Positions 62,352-64,000 of a stretch of DNA of 64,000 nt are shown here, one piece after another. How positions within the stretch are numbered: position 1 is the first letter of the stretch; the number at the start of each line of letters is the position of its first letter. The stretch covers positions 2,108,001 to 2,172,000 of the forward strand of contig NZ_AP024749.1 in NCBI RefSeq assembly GCF_019702945.1, read 5' to 3'. The translations under genes were made by a program, and so were the position numbers. Source of the DNA: Flavobacterium okayamense. GTDB taxonomy: Bacteria; Bacteroidota; Bacteroidia; Flavobacteriales; Flavobacteriaceae. The notes under the pieces were generated by a model. The model saw nothing but the letters and a program-made list of their open reading frames with translations. It searched no databases and was not told where the DNA came from.

Positions 62352-64000
62352 ATGAACTATATAGATTTTTACTCAGAAAGTATTAAAAACCCAGAAGAAT
62401 TTTGGGAAAAACAAATGAACAAAATAGAGTGGTATACCAAGCCAACTACTATTTTATCAAAAAATGATTCAGATTATCCTGTTTGGTTTAAAGATGGAGA
62501 ATTGAATTTATGTTATTTAGCAGTAGATAAAAACGTGCAAGATGGATATGGAGAACAAACAGCAATTATTTATGATTCACCAGTAACACAAACAATCAAA
62601 AAGTATACATTCAACGAAGTAAAGGAACAAGTTGCAAAATTAGCAGGAGGATTACTTTCTTTAGGACTAAAAGAAGGAGACACTTGTGTAATCTATATGC
62701 CAATGATTCCAGAAGCAGTTTTTGCAATGTTAGCATGTACAAGAATTGGAGTAACTCATTCTGTAGTTTTTGGAGGTTTTGCTCCACATGAATTAGCAAT
62801 AAGAATTGACGATTGTAAACCAAAAGTTATTATTACTGCTTCATCAGGTATTGAAGTGGATAGATTAATAGCTTATAAGCCATTAGTAGATGAAGCATTA
62901 ACTCAAACTGAACATAAACCAAAAAGAGTAGTTGTTTTAAATAGAAAATTAGGAGCTAAAGTGCCTTTTAAAAAGTACGATGTTGATTACGAAGCTTTAA
63001 TTTTTGGTTCAGAAGAAGCAGGTTGCGTTCCAGTAAAATCAATACATCCATCATATTTATTATATACTTCTGGTACAACGGGGAAACCTAAAGGAATTGT
63101 TCGTGATACTGGTGGTTATGCTACTGCTTTACGTTTTTCAATGGAATATGTTTACAATGCAAAACCAGGAGAGGTTTTTTGGGCAGCTTCAGATGTTGGT
63201 TGGGTTGTTGGGCATAGTTTCATTGTTTATGGACCTTTAATTAATAGAAATACAACTATAGTTTTCGAAGGAAAACCAATTAGAACTCCAGATGCTTCTA
63301 CTTTTTGGAGAGTTATTTCAGAACACAAGGTGGCAACCATGTTTACTGCTCCAACTGCAATTCGAGCAATAAAGAAAGAAGATCCTGACGGTACATTCAT
63401 AAAAGAATACGATTTATCATGTTTAAAAGCCCAATTTTTAGCTGGAGAACGATGTGATGCTGCAACATTAGATTGGTATAACAAACATATTCCTGTGCCA
63501 GCAATTGATCATTGGTGGCAAACTGAATCGGGTTGGCCAATGATTTCAAATTTAATGGGTGTTGAATATTTACCAGTTAAGCCTGGATCGGCAACCAAAG
63601 CTGTTCCTGGATATGATATAAAAATTGTTAATGAAAATGGAGAAGAACTAGGACCAAACGAAGAAGGATATGTAGTGATAAAATTACCATTACCTCCAGG
63701 AACCTTATTAGATATTTGGAAAGACAATGCAAGATTTAAAACAGGATATCTAGTAAAATTTCCTGGATATTATTTCTCTGGTGATGGTGGTTATAAAGAT
63801 GAAGATGGATACATTTTTATTACGGGTAGAGTAGATGATGTAATAAATGTTTCAGGGCATAGGTTATCTACTGCTGAAATGGAAGAGATTGTGGCTTCGC
63901 ATGATGTAGTGGCTGAATGTGCTGTTATAGGTATTAATGATGAATTAAAAGGGCAAGTTCCTTTGGCAATAGCAGTTACAAAAGCAGGAAAGGATATTGA
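62352..64000 (+). CDS. Acetate/propionate-CoA ligase (AcsA/PrpE-like), truncated by window end
   Basis: The frame is open from ATG 62352 to the last base: 549 codons, incomplete 3' end (full enzymes are about 630). ANL-family motifs: YTSGTTGKPKGIVRDTGGYA (ATP loop, Lys-rich), AASDVGWVVGHSFIVYGPL, HWWQTESGWPM and YYFSGDGGYKDEDGYIFITGRVDDVINVSGHR. The RDTGGYA and WWQTESGWP forms lean to the propionyl-CoA synthetase/short-chain subgroup. It makes acyl-CoA and AMP from ATP, CoA and the acid. Sixteen bases after the receiver gene, it completes a sense-import-activate block. Confidence 0.92.
   Translation, partial: MNYIDFYSESIKNPEEFWEKQMNKIEWYTKPTTILSKNDSDYPVWFKDGELNLCYLAVDKNVQDGYGEQTAIIYDSPVTQTIKKYTFNEVKEQVAKLAGGLLSLGLKEGDTCVIYMPMIPEAVFAMLACTRIGVTHSVVFGGFAPHELAIRIDDCKPKVIITASSGIEVDRLIAYKPLVDEALTQTEHKPKRVVVLNRKLGAKVPFKKYDVDYEALIFGSEEAGCVPVKSIHPSYLLYTSGTTGKPKGIVRDTGGYATALRFSMEYVYNAKPGEVFWAASDVGWVVGHSFIVYGPLINRNTTIVFEGKPIRTPDASTFWRVISEHKVATMFTAPTAIRAIKKEDPDGTFIKEYDLSCLKAQFLAGERCDAATLDWYNKHIPVPAIDHWWQTESGWPMISNLMGVEYLPVKPGSATKAVPGYDIKIVNENGEELGPNEEGYVVIKLPLPPGTLLDIWKDNARFKTGYLVKFPGYYFSGDGGYKDEDGYIFITGRVDDVINVSGHRLSTAEMEEIVASHDVVAECAVIGINDELKGQVPLAIAVTKAGKDI

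Overview
The window is a low-GC, densely packed stretch of a Bacteroidota chromosome, most likely Flavobacteriaceae (Flavobacterium or a close relative). Markers of that placement, all read from the sequence: a PorP/SprF-type protein beside a giant adhesin with a type B type-IX-secretion C-terminal domain, a BshA bacillithiol enzyme, an alpha/beta-fused branched-chain 2-oxo acid dehydrogenase E1, an eIF1/SUI1-like protein, weak Shine-Dalgarno sites, and several TAnnTTTG boxes (the flavobacterial -7 element) in front of genes. No tRNA, rRNA, CRISPR array, prophage or intact insertion sequence is visible.

Layout. 1-9831 (minus): gliding/T9SS-type operon of a 2647-residue repeat adhesin, a PorP/SprF-like protein and a truncated OmpA/PD40 protein. 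10276-14113 (plus): polyphosphate cluster (SixA-like phosphatase, Ppk1, Ppx/GppA, small membrane protein). 14120-32904: envelope and housekeeping genes (LptD-like, amidase, MlaD-like, heterodisulfide-reductase-like Fe-S pair, SerB, GH3/beta-lactamase fusion, BshA, LpxH-like, AroC). 32911-44781: mixed small genes, MutS2, Ung, two unknown small ORFs, transglutaminase-like protein, SBP-like protein, GNAT, DinB, nucleoside phosphorylase, SUI1, 2OG-Fe(II) oxygenase and E1.

44813-54899 (minus) is the most interesting part: a very tightly spaced operon of ten genes plus a possible 48-codon ORF. Read in transcription order it encodes flavin reductase, a 2-aminobenzoyl-CoA/salicylyl-CoA monooxygenase-reductase fusion, a 2-aminobenzoate-type CoA ligase, a lipoprotein, a thioesterase, a nitrilase-family C-N hydrolase, a gentisate-dioxygenase-type cupin, a fumarylacetoacetase-family hydrolase, a methyltransferase and a maleate isomerase. 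I infer a complete aerobic anthranilate route: anthranilate > anthraniloyl-CoA > 5-hydroxyanthraniloyl-CoA > 5-hydroxyanthranilate > maleamylpyruvate > pyruvate + maleamate > maleate + NH3 > fumarate. The amidase and maleate isomerase make little sense for a plain salicylate/gentisate route but are exactly the last two steps of this one.

55166-64000 (plus): a carboxylate uptake-and-sensing block. An InsA-like (IS1-type zinc ribbon plus HTH) single-gene protein precedes a porin whose start codon lies in a long hairpin, then a DUF4212/SSS symporter pair, a two-helix small protein, an SSS-histidine kinase (CbrA-like), a CheY-like receiver, and the beginning of an acetate/propionate-CoA ligase cut by the window end.
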